From: Mortierella sp. BCC40632
Lineage: Eukaryota > Mortierellomycota > Mortierellomycetes > Mortierellales > Mortierellaceae
Assembly (NCBI GenBank): GCA_011634665.1
Contig: WAEK01000011.1
Location: 470,001-534,000, forward strand
Direction of reading: 5' to 3'
Length of the DNA: 64,000 nt
Program-made: the position numbers and the translations under genes
The notes under the pieces: generated by a model
What the model saw: only the letters and a program-made list of their open reading frames with translations
Told to the model about the DNA's origin: nothing
Database searches by the model: none
In this document: piece after piece, positions 1-13,323 of the stretch
Numbering within the stretch: the stretch's first letter is position 1
How the letters are laid out: every line of letters starts with the position of its first letter

Positions 1-344
1 CTTATCATCCTGGAGTGGGACATTCGAGTCTCGATTTCGGATCCGTCCATGGTCTGGCACAGCCTTGAGGTAAGGCAAGATGGGTCGTGACTCGAATTGA
101 CGGTCGCTTAGTTTAATGAGGAACCATTCCGAGATCCATGTCGAAGAGACCTTTCGGATGAACTTGGCAGTAAGGTCCTAGAATAGGGGGGAGGGGGAGG
201 TAAAAAGAGACTTTTGGTTAGATACGCGGAACGTGCAGAATAGGGGTTGTTGACTGCTTTGATCGGCCCATTGCATGCAGAGCGAGGGCAGTTGACAAAG
301 GTTTGACAAAGCCTAATGCAAAGTCGCATCCTAGGCAGTCAAGT

Positions 345-383
<39 letters not shown>

Positions 384-3300
384 GGGTCGCATTGGTAAGT
401 CTCGTCTGGGTCACCAATGAGTGAACTCATCAAAAAAAGAACAGGAGGAGAAAGAGAGAGAGAGAGAGAGAAAGGAAAAGGCGGGAAAATAAAATAGATA
501 ACAGAGAAGATCCTTACGCGATTAAAGAGTAGGTTGGCCAGTTGTTGGGACGATTCAACGCATGATTTGGCAATCGCACTACGACGTTCGTAATAGACTC
601 GGAAGAGCGCTTCAATGTCCGTCAAGGTATTGGAAGGAAGATCGGCCAAGAGCGAGGCAAGGACAATGGCGTCCATAATTGCCTGTGTCGTGCCACGACC
701 TGACGAAGGGAGGAACTAAGAAAGAGATAGAGCAAAGGCGAAGAGATATCGGCGAACAAAATAGGATAATAGCCGAGATAGAGCGGAGAATTGAATGAAA
801 AAAAAAAAAATGGCGGTTAGGGCGGAGGTTAGAACGTTGCCCTGTGCGTCAACAACCGAACAGAGAACACGCGCGTGCCAACAGGGACGCAAAAGTAGCC
901 AACGGGCTTACCTTGTGGCATGCTGCGGGGCGTACACAGCAATGGTTTGGTAGTCAGCGTGACGCGATAACAAGAAGTCCGACAAAAAGGAGAGAGAGAG
1001 AGAGAGATAGTAGAGAGGTGAATAAAGATAAAGCTACCAACAGAGTTGCAATAGCATGGCAAAATTAGTTCCCCTCTTTTTCTTACCATCGCCAATAAGA
1101 ACTGTCCGACCAAAGTACCAGAGCGGATAAAACCTCTCCTCAATATTGATGGTTGTTATCATGTTCTTGGCCGTGGCGTCGATGACTTCACCAACTGTGC
1201 CTCCAAAGGGACAGATCTGGTCTCGGATCGAATCCTCAATACATATCCGTTCGTCCAATAATCCCCAGCAGCCACTCTTGGGTGGGGTCCTCAATGATGG
1301 GTTCATCAGATCAGATCGCGTCAAGGTTGCGGGCCCTTCGCTCATGTACAGCACTGCAGGATACTTTTCTCGACCACTCTTGGACTTGGACTCGCTCGAG
1401 CTGGTTGAAGTCTTGGAGAGCCGACCGAACGATTGACGTTTCCGAACAGAGCGTGCTCCCATCGTAGAACTGGTACCACTGACCGGTGGATGGTTGTTGC
1501 TGATGCTACTACCACTAACACTATGGCTGTTGAGTGCCATGCTGTGGAAGGTGGCGCTTCTTGATGATCGAAGGCCATAGCTGTCACCCGAGCCATAGTG
1601 GTTATCGAGGTAATCGGCAGCATTGCTCGAGACCGAGATTGGAGATGAGGGCAAGGATGAAGGTGGGCTAAAGGAAGTGTCGGACAGAGTCGATACCGAG
1701 CGGACAGGATGGTCAAAGGTTGGCGACATAGGCTCGATTATGTCATCGAGGCTTGCTCTCGAGCCCTGACGACTACTGGAATAGGAGCCCTTGCTTGAAG
1801 ATGAAGGTGAGGCAGAGGTAATTCCCCAGCCAAGTCGTCGCTCGGTAATGGGCACGAACCATACCTACAAAGATACGAGTGAGAGTGTGAGAGGCAAATA
1901 AAAGTTATATAGTGCATGTATGTCTATATGTGAATGTGTATGCTGTACGACGAAAGACCCCGATAGAATACTCTATTGCTAAAGCATACTTACTACACAG
2001 TTCCTGTGCTTGGGCATCACCAACTTTAGCTCACCGTTGCCACTGTTAAGAGCATGAAAGAGCCGGATGTCCAGTGGTCGAGTGACACCGACAACACCCA
2101 ATTGCTCCTGCTTGGCTTGAAGATGTTGATTAAGGTATTCATGTTTCTTACTCCGGCTCTGGACGTGGTCATAGACGTGCTCACGTACACTCGATCCACC
2201 TCCATCTGCGCCGACAAGGATATCACCATTAAAAGTGGATCCATCTTCGCAACGGACTTTGATTCCCTCAAGGGTTTGGGAGGTAGAGATGACCTTTTTA
2301 GAGAAGAGCACCCTGTAGGCTGAGATGCGAGAGATTAGGATGTCATAGAGTTTTGGCCGAGCGATAGTGAGCGCATCATAGCCGTACCTACAGGCACCAG
2401 GGTAAGAAAAGAAGAAGGGAGATGAAGACAAGGTTAGAGATATGTAATCTCTATTTTTTCTTTTATGATTTTGATGCACTCCCAGGATTAGTGTCTGTTG
2501 TTGATGAGGAAGAGAAAGAAGCCATGGCCTGGGCTAATTTGAGCTGAGCCGAAAAGGAATGGAGGAAAAAAAAAGAAAAGAAAAAAAAGAGAGAGATGCT
2601 GACTGATAAACACAGACACTCAATAGAGAAGAGAGTGAGCCATTGTCGAGAATCAACAATGCGGCAAGGGAGCTCTGTACCATGACCAGCATGAGGAAAC
2701 AAAATAAAGGAAGAAACACAGGAGCACGACAGAAGACTAGGAAGGCCCAGAAGACGGGATGTGCTTTGTTAACAAGAGAAAACCATGATGTGCTCCTCCT
2801 CTCCATCTCTTTGGACAGATCCTGCTCTGCAACTCTACTCCAGCCCCCCCTTCTCCTCCCGGCCCCCCCCCTCTCCATGTACTTTTTTTTTTTTTTTTAT
2901 ATTTTATGTTGTCCCACCTGGGGCGAACATCCCGCACTCGAAAAAAAACGCCCAAATTGCGATCCACGAAAGTAACCGTATCCTGTGTCATCTGAGCCCA
3001 GTCTTTTCGAGCTGGAGAGGGCAAGCAGAAAGAACCACAGACCAAAGAGAGAGAGAGAGAGAGAAAAGAGAGAGAAGAGAGAGGAGACATACAAAAAGAA
3101 AAGAAAAAGAGTGGTCATGGCAGCTCTTCCGCTAGAAGAGAGGGGGAGAGACACTCAAAGCGCACAAAGAGTCCAAGGAGCTACTCCAAGGAACGAGTCC
3201 CTCCACTTCCCTCTTCCAACTTCCATCCAGCTCCCGACCGTTAGTGAAGCTGCATGGCATAGCATAGCATGGCATGACATCTCGCATAGCATGGCATAGC

Positions 3301-3718
3301 ACATGGGGTGGGGGGAGAGGAAGGCGCTCGTCATTTAAGGCTGGATAGATAATCAAAACTCTCTCCCAGCCAATCCCCTGTCCCACACCCTCTCCTTTTA
3401 ACGTTGCATTTGTTCTTCAGCTTACCGATCCTTTGCATAGTCAAGATTGAACCGAGAGATCTTGGCCAGTCGATGGTTATGAACCGTGACGCCACTCATT
3501 TTATGTGAGTGACGAATAAGATCGTCCAAAAGTCCCAATTGCTCCATGACCCGCATCAGGGGAGGACCCAAAAAGACGACACCACCCAGAGACTGCATCT
3601 CAGCAGCGGCTTCGAGGATATAGAAATCAACTCCTGCACGTTCGAGCATCACCCCGAGGGCCAGGCCGGCGATCCCGCCGCCGACAATGATGACTCTGAA
3701 CTGTGCTGGAGGGGCCAT
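1..3718 (-). CDS. FAD-dependent monooxygenase (PHBH-type fold), 3' end off the window
   Basis: Flavoprotein aromatic-hydroxylase/monooxygenase family: uses FAD, NAD(P)H and oxygen to hydroxylate a substrate that the sequence does not reveal. Exons 3718-3426, 2387-1994, 1864-1087, 922-912, 715-518 and 177-1 join in frame to at least 617 aa. Seen: the dinucleotide-binding motif VIIVGGGIAGLALG near residue 8, ILVGADGGGSSVRE near residue 154, and the FAD-ribityl motif TVLIGDACHK near residue 485, whose end is supplied by an 11-nt micro-exon. This is followed by GRGTTQAIMDA, as in the family. About 165 residues rich in Ser (roughly 245-410) interrupt the substrate domain; such an insert is not usual for the family. 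Intron 1 is long (about 1 kb) and full of low-complexity sequence. The start at 3718 is the first ATG before the Rossmann motif. The family is secure; the substrate is unknown. Confidence 0.9.
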
Positions 3719-6700
3719 GATTGGTGTATTGTGTCAGAGGAGCGAGGGTGCGTGAATGTTTGTGTGCCGTTGTGTCCGCGTGTCGATATATGCAGGGCGT
3801 CTGTGTGAGTGTCGAGAGAGAAAGAAAGAGAGAGTACGAGTGGACAAGAGAAAGAAAGAGAGGAATTTCTTTTGTTCTTTCTTTCAAAGAGTTGGTGCTG
3901 CAGGATGCAGTTGTTTGTTTTGGGTATTGTATAGATTGAAAGAGAAAGAGAAAGAGAGAGAGAAGAGATTGAGGGTATACAAGTGCGTGGGTGCGTGTGT
4001 ACTGGGGAAAGAGCGAGATAACGAAAAAAAACAAAAAACAATAGATCGTGTATGTGAATGTGTGTCTTCGCTGTTGTGGGCAAAGAGTGTCTATGCAGAA
4101 AAGAAAGATTTTCGGTTTTGGTCGGTCTGTGCAAGAGTCGTCTCAGGTGGTGTAGCTGAGGAAGGTACGGTGGGACCAAAGATGAGATGGAGAGTAAATG
4201 AATGGGCGATGCAATTCGAATGACTAAAGGACAATGCAATGCACCCGAAGGCCAGCGTCTATACAGGAGAGAAAAGAGGCAAATGACCGGGACTAGTACA
4301 AGGGGGGAGGTGGAAGGGGATCAAAGGTCAGGGGCAGGAACAAGAAGGAACAGGAGCAATAGGGAAAAGAACAAAAGGTACAAGAACGGGACAGTGATTC
4401 GGGTACAGGGCAGAGGGTCGTGAGCAATAGAAGAGGAATACGTAGACATGAGAGAGAGAAAAGGGAAAGAGAACGAGAACGAGAATGACAATGAGAACAA
4501 GGACAGGAACGAGAGCAAAAGAGAAAAGAGAAAGAGAAAAGAGAAAAAAGATGATCGAGGAGCGGTGGTCCTAGATAAAGAGAATCTGCCAACAGTCCAG
4601 TCCATGGTTCGCACTCTCTTCCTCGATCTTCTCCCTCCCCCAATGTTCTCTGTGAGCTCTTTGTGCAGCCCACGCGCAGGACAGAGACAAGAAGAGACAA
4701 GTCGACAGGACCAACTGAGCGCCCTTCAAACAGTTGACGGGACGATGACCAAAGGATATGAAAGAGCGGACAAAATGGACGACGACGACGACAGAAGCCC
4801 AAAGTGAGAAATGAAGAAAGTAAGGAAAAAAAGAAAATAAAGGATCGAGAGCCCCCTTCTCTCTTCTCCCAAAAAACCTTTTTGTGCCCCCGACAAGACG
4901 AGGGGATAGGCTGAACAAAGAGTTTGTCCTTTCCACGACATCCAAAGCTATTCTGTTTGTTTGTTTGTTTTTTTTCCCTTCTTGCTTTTGGCTGTTTGAA
5001 CTCTCATTGACCATGGTCCGCTCTTCCTCCTCTATCTCAAATCATTCCTTCTCTTCTCTCGAATCTCTTTCTTTACTTGAAGCTCCTATGTCGTTTCTCT
5101 TCTGGTCCCTTCCTTCAGTGCTCTTGTATATACCTTTTCAGATTCCCCGTGGACGTTACATACTGCCCTGCAACACCCCTCCCTTCCCCCCCAATGTCCC
5201 CTGGCATATCTAGTCCGAGGCCCATTGCCTAATCCTCTCCTCTGGCTCCAACTAGTCCATGCATTTATGTTTATGTGCGTCCCTGTGTACACATCGGCCT
5301 CAATAATCTATATCCGTCCGCTTTTTTTTTTTTTTTTTTTTTTTTCTTGCAGTCGGAAGCTAGAAATCTGGATAGGAGAGGATCTCGTCTTCCTACGCAC
5401 AACACATTTCACGCACACGCACAAAGTACACACAAATGTACGATATACACATTCTACCCGCCCCGGGAGACCAGAGTGTTGACCATGCGGGTACACTAAG
5501 GTGGTTACATCGGCTTTCCAGAGGAGGGTGCGCAAGAGCCATCTGCCTGTGAGATAGAGAGAAAGAGTCGTCCTGGCGTTTACGTTGGGTCGGGTTAAGT
5601 TTTGGGTTACTGTTTTTTTTTTTTTTTTTGGGTTCGGGCGAGAGATAACCTCACGATCGATATGCGCGCATATATTATTGAAGTCCTTTCGGGAGGAAGG
5701 AAGGAAGGAAAGGAGCGGAGGAAGGAGAATCGTCGTTGACCTTTTCATTTGTTGGTTCCTGTCGCGTGCGGTCCAAGCACCCGCGCATCCTGCAGGATAT
5801 TTGCTCTGCAAGTATCTCTCTTTCTCTCCTTTGTTCCCGTCCGTCGTGTTGTCTGTTCTACCCGCTGGGTCTATTGGCTCTCTCTCTTCTCTCTATCTTT
5901 CTAGACCGGCGGCAACACAATGGGGCACAAGAATTTTTTTTTTCTTTTTGGTCTTCCGCTTAGATCGCTTTCGTATCATCACGATCATATTTGTTTGTCT
6001 GCTCTCTCATTTCCTTCTCTCTCACTTCCTTTTCTTGCTCTCTCTCTTTCTTTCTCCCTACTTTCTTTTCTTTCCACCTGTGCGCGAGTACGCAAAAATA
6101 ATGTATAATAAGCTCACTCTCAGAGAAAGAAGGCCTGTTCTTGTCTTTCTCTCCCTTCCCCCCTCCCTGCCTGGATGGGTTCCATTTTTTTTTTTTTTTT
6201 TTTTTTTTTTGTATGCTCTGTGCGACTTGAATTAGAGTTGATGATGAACCTTCAGACCCACGTTGTCGGAATGGGAAAAAATATTTCGAAATCCACATAT
6301 CCTGTTTCATTCATCTGTTGCTCGGCTCGCTTGGCTCGCCCGTCTTGCTCCCACACACAACACAGATACCTCTCCCTCTCCCTCTCCCTTCTCTCTCCTT
6401 CTCTCTCTCTCTCTCACGCACACGCACACGCACTAGCATGTACAGAAAAAAAAATTGCCCCAAGACAGTCAGGTGCATTACTCTCTTTCCTTTTTTCTCT
6501 CTCTTTCTCTCTTATTTACCCCGCACATGGAGACTCGTGTGTGAAAAGACGGAATGAGCAAGAGCAGGAGAAGGTCCGATCCACCCGAGATGGCGGCACG
6601 CGACGAGTTTGCGGCCGTGGATTCGTCCCCCCTCTCCCCTCCCCCCCCCTTGAGGGTCTGCACGATCCGCACTATCCATTGTCCGCTCCAGTTCTTTTCT

Positions 6701-7053
6701 CCTTCCTCATGTCACACACATTTCACTCACACACAGGCACGCACGCACACACACATTTTCCTCTCTTCTCTATCCTGCCTTCTCTTCTTCTTCTTCTTTC
6801 CTTCTTTTCCCTTCCTCCCTAGATCGAAACCGGTTTCAGAATGGATAAAAGAGCCGCCGGCTCCTGGACGCCCATTAACCATGTCCCGCCATCGATGAAT
6901 GTACTCTTCATAGTACTCTTGGCCATTCTCATTCATTCACCCGCTCTGTCACTATTTTTTTTTTTTTTTTTTTTTACTTTTGCGAAAATGATGAGGAAAG
7001 GGATGAAAGGAAAGGAGAGGGATGAAAGAAAGAAAGATAGAGAGGGTTCCTAC
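3719..7053. other. Intergenic, low-complexity, no confident gene
   Basis: This is the 3.3 kb between the monooxygenase start and the condensin stop. It is dominated by purine/pyrimidine-biased stretches, CT/GA repeats, CA repeats near 6410-6750 and poly-T runs (about 5323-5345, 6186-6210, 6955-6975). Open frames here are mostly simple-sequence translations. One short minus-strand segment (6936-6830) looks more coding-like and is reported as a finding. The part next to 3718 presumably holds the monooxygenase promoter and 5' UTR. Confidence 0.6.
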
Positions 7054-10000
7054 TTACTCATCCTCCTCCTCCTCTTCATCATCATCATCTTCAGACAGCT
7101 CAAAGATTCGGCGCGCCTTCGTAGCCGCTGCCCGCCGTGACCGGGTTGGCTGGATACGGGGCGCCGGTTCTTCTTCCTCCTCTTCTCCTTCTACTACCTC
7201 AGCCATCTCTTCGTCTCCATCCTGTTCAACCCGTTTTGATCTGGCTCCACGACCTTTGGAGGCCGAGGTGGCCGATTTAGCTCTACTTTTGCCTCGAGAA
7301 GGAACGCTCTCCTCTTCTTCCTCTTCTTCCTCGTCAAACGGTGTCTCTTCCTCTTCCTCCTCTTCCTCTGAATCTTCTTCATCAGACCACTTGGACTTCT
7401 TCTTGGCTTTGCCAGCTCTCTTCTTCTTGGACTGCGTCGTCGCTGCTGCTGCCTTCTTGGAAGATCCCGAGGCCGGCCTTCCTCTAGATCTAGTCGTCTT
7501 GGAGCGTCCAGAGCTTCGCTCCTCTTCGGGCTCTTCCTCATCTTGACCTTCTTTTCTAGACTCGGCCGCTGCTGCGCCCTCTCCAGCCTCGTCACCAGAT
7601 TCCATAACAGCATCACCATCGACATCCGTTGCACGCTTGTTTCGGGAGGAGCCCTTTTGTGCACGCTTGGATGAAGTCTTGGTTCCAGGTTGAGTTTCAT
7701 CCACTGCAAGCTTCTCCATTCCATTCTCTACCTCCATCTCCTCAGCATCCTCTTCTTCCGCCTCTCCTTTTTCTTGTTCATGGTCCGCTTCCTTGGAGGT
7801 ACGTCGACCACCTGATCGAGAGGACCGTGTCATCCGACTAGTCTCACTTGTTTCTCCATCATTCGATTGCAATGTCTGTGCCTGAACACCTTTGACCTTG
7901 AATCCCGCAAGTGCATTCCCAGCTCGACGTCCACCTGCTGCTGCCTTTCGACCTCCTTTTTGCTTGGTCGCCGAAATGGCCTTGGAAGCCGTTTCTTGAG
8001 CCTCATCTCCCTTGGCCTTGAACTCTTTCAACTTGTTCTCAAACTCATCAATAAATGGCTTCATCTCGGGTCTTGGGGGTTTGATCAATCGACCCTTGCT
8101 AATAATATCCGCCAAATACTTGAACACAGTCTCTTCGTACACCTTGTCCTGGAAATTGGGGAAGCCCTCCAACAATCGTTTGAAACTCTTTTCGGTCTTG
8201 AAGGGAAGCATCGAAAGACAGAATGCAATGTCTCGCCAACCACGAGCATCCTCTGTATTCTTGAACCGCTGACAAAGCTTCTCTACCATTGAGTCCATGT
8301 TCTTGTCCTTGATCAACTCGAACAGGAACCGCATAATCCGCTTGTAAGACTCTTCATCAATCGCTGCGTTCGACAAGTGACTGATGATATCTGGCATATT
8401 GTTGTAGACGGCATTGTCTTTGCTTGTTAGCTCTGTAAAGAACAATCGTGCCAAGTCGCTGATTCGTGCATCTGCATCCACAAGACAGATCGCCATTTCT
8501 CCCAGCTGTCCCTTGACCTTGACCATACCGTTCAGGATCAGATGGGTCAAGACCATGAGTGTATTCTTCTTGACCGCACTATCAGAGTCCGACAGTCGCT
8601 TGTAAAGGTAGGTAATATTGGCGTCGATCAGGTTGTTAAAGCAAACGGCCATGTCTCCGAGGGCAATAATAATGTTGGATCGGATGGTTGGTTCGTTCGA
8701 CTTTTCCAAGATCGTAAACAAAAGCTGAAGATTGTGCTCGCAAAACTCGGAAGACACACACATAAGTTTGCACAAGGCAAGTGTTGCAGAACTTTGTAGA
8801 GTCTTGTCCTACGTGCAACCCCAAAAGGAAGATTATGGAGAAGCAAGAGGTGGAAGATAGAGAAAGGAATAACGCGCACAGCAGTCGTGAAACAGCACGC
8901 CAAAGGGAAAAAAACAAATACAAAAACGTTAAAAAATCGATCGAAAACAAAGAATATGCTCACTCAGGCTTGTTTGCATGCATGAGCATCTGCGCCTTCC
9001 CTCTCCCCTACCCTCTCTCTTGTACTGAGAGGTGAAATAGCCAAAGGCTAGCTTTCAGTCTACTTACCTGATAGAGCGTATTGTTACCACAGATGGTAAT
9101 AATCATCGGCCCAAACACTCGCAGCAGACTGCCCTCCCCAAAGAGCAATTCACGCTCTCGGATATGCGCCATCGCATCTCCAAATTCGTCCTCAGTTGTT
9201 CCCACAATCTGTTCGAGCTCATCTTCAACGACTGTCTCTTTGCCTTTTTTCTTGTCATTCCCTCCGGCTCCTCCCGTTGAGGCTGACGCTGCGGCTGCTT
9301 TCTTTCGCTTGAATTCTTCTTCAATTACTTCCATATGGACAATGTGCTTGATCGCCACATGACCCACGATGAACAGCAATTGACTGAGTCGCCAAGAGTC
9401 GATGGGAAAGGCATTCTCGGGGTTCATAGTAAGGTCTTCGCCCATTCCATACAGTCCAGTCATGGTAATGTCATTGTTGATCTGGTCCAATGGTGAGCTC
9501 GACTCTTGGAGGCTAAAAAGGTCCTTGCAACGCTCCTTGATAATGTCGCCACAAAGAATATCGGGGTGCTCACCCAAAAGATAAATTGTGTTGAGCGCTT
9601 GTTCTGCCACTGCAAACCTATTCAATCAGTAAGCGGGATCAGAAAAAAAAAGTTTGGTCCGCATTAAGTTTCTTTCTCCATTTCTCCATGCATATGACAC
9701 CCTCTTTCTCACGCATTCAAAACAATAGAGTTCCACATTTTCTATTTTCCTTTTTTTTTTTTTTTTTTCTTGCTCTCTTACCAGTTCTTGGAGGTGGTTG
9801 AGAAATCGATCAGGCTTCTCAGTTTGACGAAAATTGGATGATCCATCGGTAGCCGGACGGTGTCTTGAGCAGCAACAACACCCTTCTGTTTCTTGCGCTC
9901 GCCCGCAATCCGTTGAAGCGCTATACAAGAGTACCGTGCCAGGGCCAGGTCTGCCTTGCCATGTTTACCCAGTCCAATCTTGAGAATCACCTCAATTTTT

Positions 10001-12900
10001 TGCGCGACAATATCGGGCTTGGCCTTGGCCAACATGCCGAGGATAATGATAGCACCACGTCGTTGAGGATTGGGGATCTCTTTGTGATGACTGTACACTT
10101 GCCAGAGTTTCTCGATCACCTCATCAGCAATAGCGATTTCGCTCTGTTGCGACATTGAGTCAGCCACGATTGTGCTCAACAGCTGTTCCAAGGAGGTCAG
10201 CTCCGCCAGGGTGCTTCCGTATGTCAGGCTAAAAAACAAACCAAAGGAAGAAAGAGAATAAGGGGTGAGACATTGGGTTGATCAATGGCAGTAGCCACAA
10301 CTATCGCTTGATAAAGGAATAAACTAGAGTAAGGCGGGTAGACATTCGTGGACACTACCTGACAAGATTTCTGGCGATGAGGGCAGTATTCTCCTTTTCA
10401 GTGATCGAGTCATCCGGGGCAAGGTAAATCTGCCAGTAGCATTCCATGAGACGGGCACGGACACTCTTAGCTTCATCTCCATTATCCTTCATCCATACAA
10501 GATGAACCATCTTACGGATTCCCTCCTAGATAGTTCCCAAAAAAAATAAAATAAACATAAGTAATGGTCACACACATTTGTATAAGGGTAAGAGGTAGAG
10601 AAAAAAGTGAGAAAGAAAGAAATAAGAAATACTTACACTGGCAACTCGGACTTTGTATCGGTGAAGGGTAACAAAAAACTCCATGGCCTCAATCACTTCC
10701 AATTTCATGGTTGATGCCAACAGTTCACACATCACAGGGACTGCCCGATGGATAAGATGAATAAACCGGATCGCATCTGCATAGTACCGTTGCTGAAGCG
10801 ACTTTGTCAAATACTCCTTGGATGACTGGAGCTCCATAAGTTCCTCATCCGTAGGCAGTGCAATGTCCTTGCCCTCATCCTCATCCTTGTCCTCTCCACC
10901 ATCGTTTCCTCCGCCTTCCTGAGACTTTCCAGTGCCAGTCTCTTCGCCTTCGCCACTGGGATGGGCGCCATCGACCTGCATCTCGCCCTCGGTCGTATTC
11001 TCATCCGTTGACTTGAGTGACCGTCGCCTGGAAGGTTTTTTGATCATGGCCATCAACTCGTCCGTCACCTCTCTGTATTGTTCTTCCCATTCCTCCAAGT
11101 CTAATTCGCCTCCATGCATTGAATAAGGATGTGTCTCGATCAACCTCACCAGTGTCTTGATTGCCTGTTTCCTTGACCAGAAACTCTTGTCCGATAACCG
11201 GCCAATGACGAGCTCGGCAAGTCGTTGTCTTCGTTTGGGGAATTTTGATCGGAGGTCACATAGATTGCCGGCGATTTGGAGGAGTTTAGTCCGGACGTAC
11301 GAGTTGTTGTCGAGGAACCGCTCCTCAAGGATATCAAAGAAGCCATCGATCTGGTTCTTTACCAAGTCGGTCTGTTCTACTTCGGACAAATATGCAATCA
11401 GGTGACCAATGACTTCAACAATCGCTTGGCGCATCAGATAGGACTAAATTGTTTGCATTTGTAAGAACTTTGTTTTAAAAAATAAAGCAAAAAGATATAG
11501 TGCCAACAACTGCATATGACAAACAAAATCCTTTGTAGAAAAACACACGTTACCTCGCCATCAAGGTGGTCAATCAAAAGACCCATTTGCTTGAGTACGA
11601 CTTTGGGTGCCACTTCCGAGAGCTTGACAAGGAATTTGGAAAAGGCGCGGGGCAAGGTCACGTCCTTGATTGCTTCGTCAAACTCACGTGCACTGACATC
11701 CCTGAGAATACTGTCTGCCAATTGCGAGTAATCATAGTCATTGATAAGCATCTCCAGCAGCTCCGCCATGGGTTCTGGAGTATGTTCCCAGTACTGTAGG
11801 TTTTGTAAAATAGTTGTTCTTGCGCCTAAAGTGAGAGCAAAAGAGAGGGAGTCATCAGTTATAGACAAAAGGGGGAAGGGGGTCGTGATAGTCACTCCTG
11901 ACAACATAAAAAAAAAAAAAAAAAAAAAAAGCCTACCAAACTCATGGTTGTGTCGTTTGATGCAAATACACAAGACTCGGTAAACACGCTGCTTAAGTGG
12001 CGCGATCTTGATGTTTTCCTTGTTCTCCAGGATCTGGTAGGCAGGCTTAAAGAACAGACTGATAAAAGTCTCCTTCTCGTGCGTAACTGTCCAGATTTTG
12101 GAGAGTTGAAGTTCCAGACATTTGCTCATCAAGTCCATTGCCTTTTGCTTTTCAGCTGTCCATGTCGAGGTTCCTTCTTCCTTGTCGTCTCCATCATTCT
12201 TGCCAGCCCTGGATCCTTTGCCTCGCTATCGTGGTGTCAAAAACGCGATAAGTATATATTACTACGAGCAAAAGAGGAACTGACTTGAGAAAAAAAAAAA
12301 AAAAAAAAGAGCGGACGAAAATATTTTAAAAAAACAAGACTTACAGTCGACTTGCCCGACTTTTCGGCAACCGAAGCTCGAGAGGTGGCCTTTTGTTCTG
12401 TGACCGAGATGATCCAAAAGATCAAGAACCCGTACATTTCGAGCGGATCCCGATGTGGGAGATACACATCCTGATCATTAGCATCCAGATCCTGTGCTGC
12501 CGATACAATCTCGGTATTAAAGCCTGTAGTTGTTGGGAGAGGATAGCATTTTTTCGTGGCAAGAAAAAAATCAGAGGGTAAAAGTAACTTGGATCCTGTC
12601 ATAAAAAAAAAAAAAAAAAAAAAAGAAAAAAGGACATAAAGAATCCTGGGCTGTTTTTTTTTCTTTTCTTTTCTGGCGTGTGCGTGTGTGTGAGTGTGTG
12701 CGTGTGTGCGAAGAAAGCTTATTTTACCTGAAAGCACGATATCCCATACTTTGCTGGCCGTCGATTTTTTCAGTGTGTTGAAGTGTCTACGAGAAAAGTC
12801 GAAAGGTTTATGTGTGAGTGAGTGAGAGAGAGAGACACCAGTGTCTGGTTAATAAATGCATTGACCGTTATTTTTTTTTTTTTTTGATATGCTCCCTTTT

Positions 12901-12943
<43 letters not shown>

Positions 12944-13323
12944 TCGAGGAAAATGCTTTACTTGACAAAGCTTCGGATTTGGTCAAATAGGGTCTGGTCA
13001 GTGATGTTGTTGGATGAATCCTGTAGAATGTCAACAATCTCTAAATGTCGAGAGAGAGAGAGAGACAAAGAGAGCGAGCCAAGCAAAATAAAACGGGGTC
13101 AGGAAATAAAAAAAAAAAGGGCCTGTTTTTCTCTCTCACTTTCGGATGGCAAAAGATGGATTCTCTATGGACATGAGCACATGGAAAGCGTGGTGGTGTT
13201 ACCATTCAAGATGCGGTCCAGCGTCTTTTGATTCTCGCCTTCGATGGGGATCTCGCGCGAGATGTGGATCGAATCCTGTTGGATACTACTAAGCTCCTCA
13301 TCCAGTTCGAAATGGGATGGCAT
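7054..13323 (-). CDS. Condensin complex subunit 1 (Cnd1/Ycs4/NCAPD2 family)
   Basis: HEAT-repeat subunit of condensin I, which compacts and helps segregate mitotic chromosomes with the SMC2/SMC4 ATPases. Eleven exons: 13323-13203, 13040-12962, 12786-12728, 12523-12345, 12225-11937, 11825-11554, 11443-10637, 10525-10359, 10228-9782, 9617-9068, 8808-7054. They sum to 4725 nt (1574 aa) with every phase matching. The N-terminal Cnd1 region contains IRSFVKHFNTLKK. The conserved C-terminal HEAT block includes NIIIALGDMAVCFNNLID, NTLMVLTHLILNGMVKVKG and RGWRDIAFCLSMLPFKTEKS. A disordered tail of about 300 residues alternates basic (KKKRAGKAKKKSKW) and acidic runs, making the protein longer than yeast Ycs4. 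The stop codon overlaps a perfect 5' splice site (see findings). The family is certain. Confidence 0.96.
12902..12938. repeat. Poly-A tract (sense poly-T) in condensin intron 2
   Basis: About 37 A on the plus strand within the intron between exons 2 and 3 of the condensin gene; one of the longest homopolymers in the window. Confidence 0.9.

Noticed and set aside
7022..7546. Plus-strand Ser-rich open frame opposite the condensin tail
   Set aside because: It is the antisense shadow of the Glu/Lys-rich C-terminal tail and has no start context or domain.
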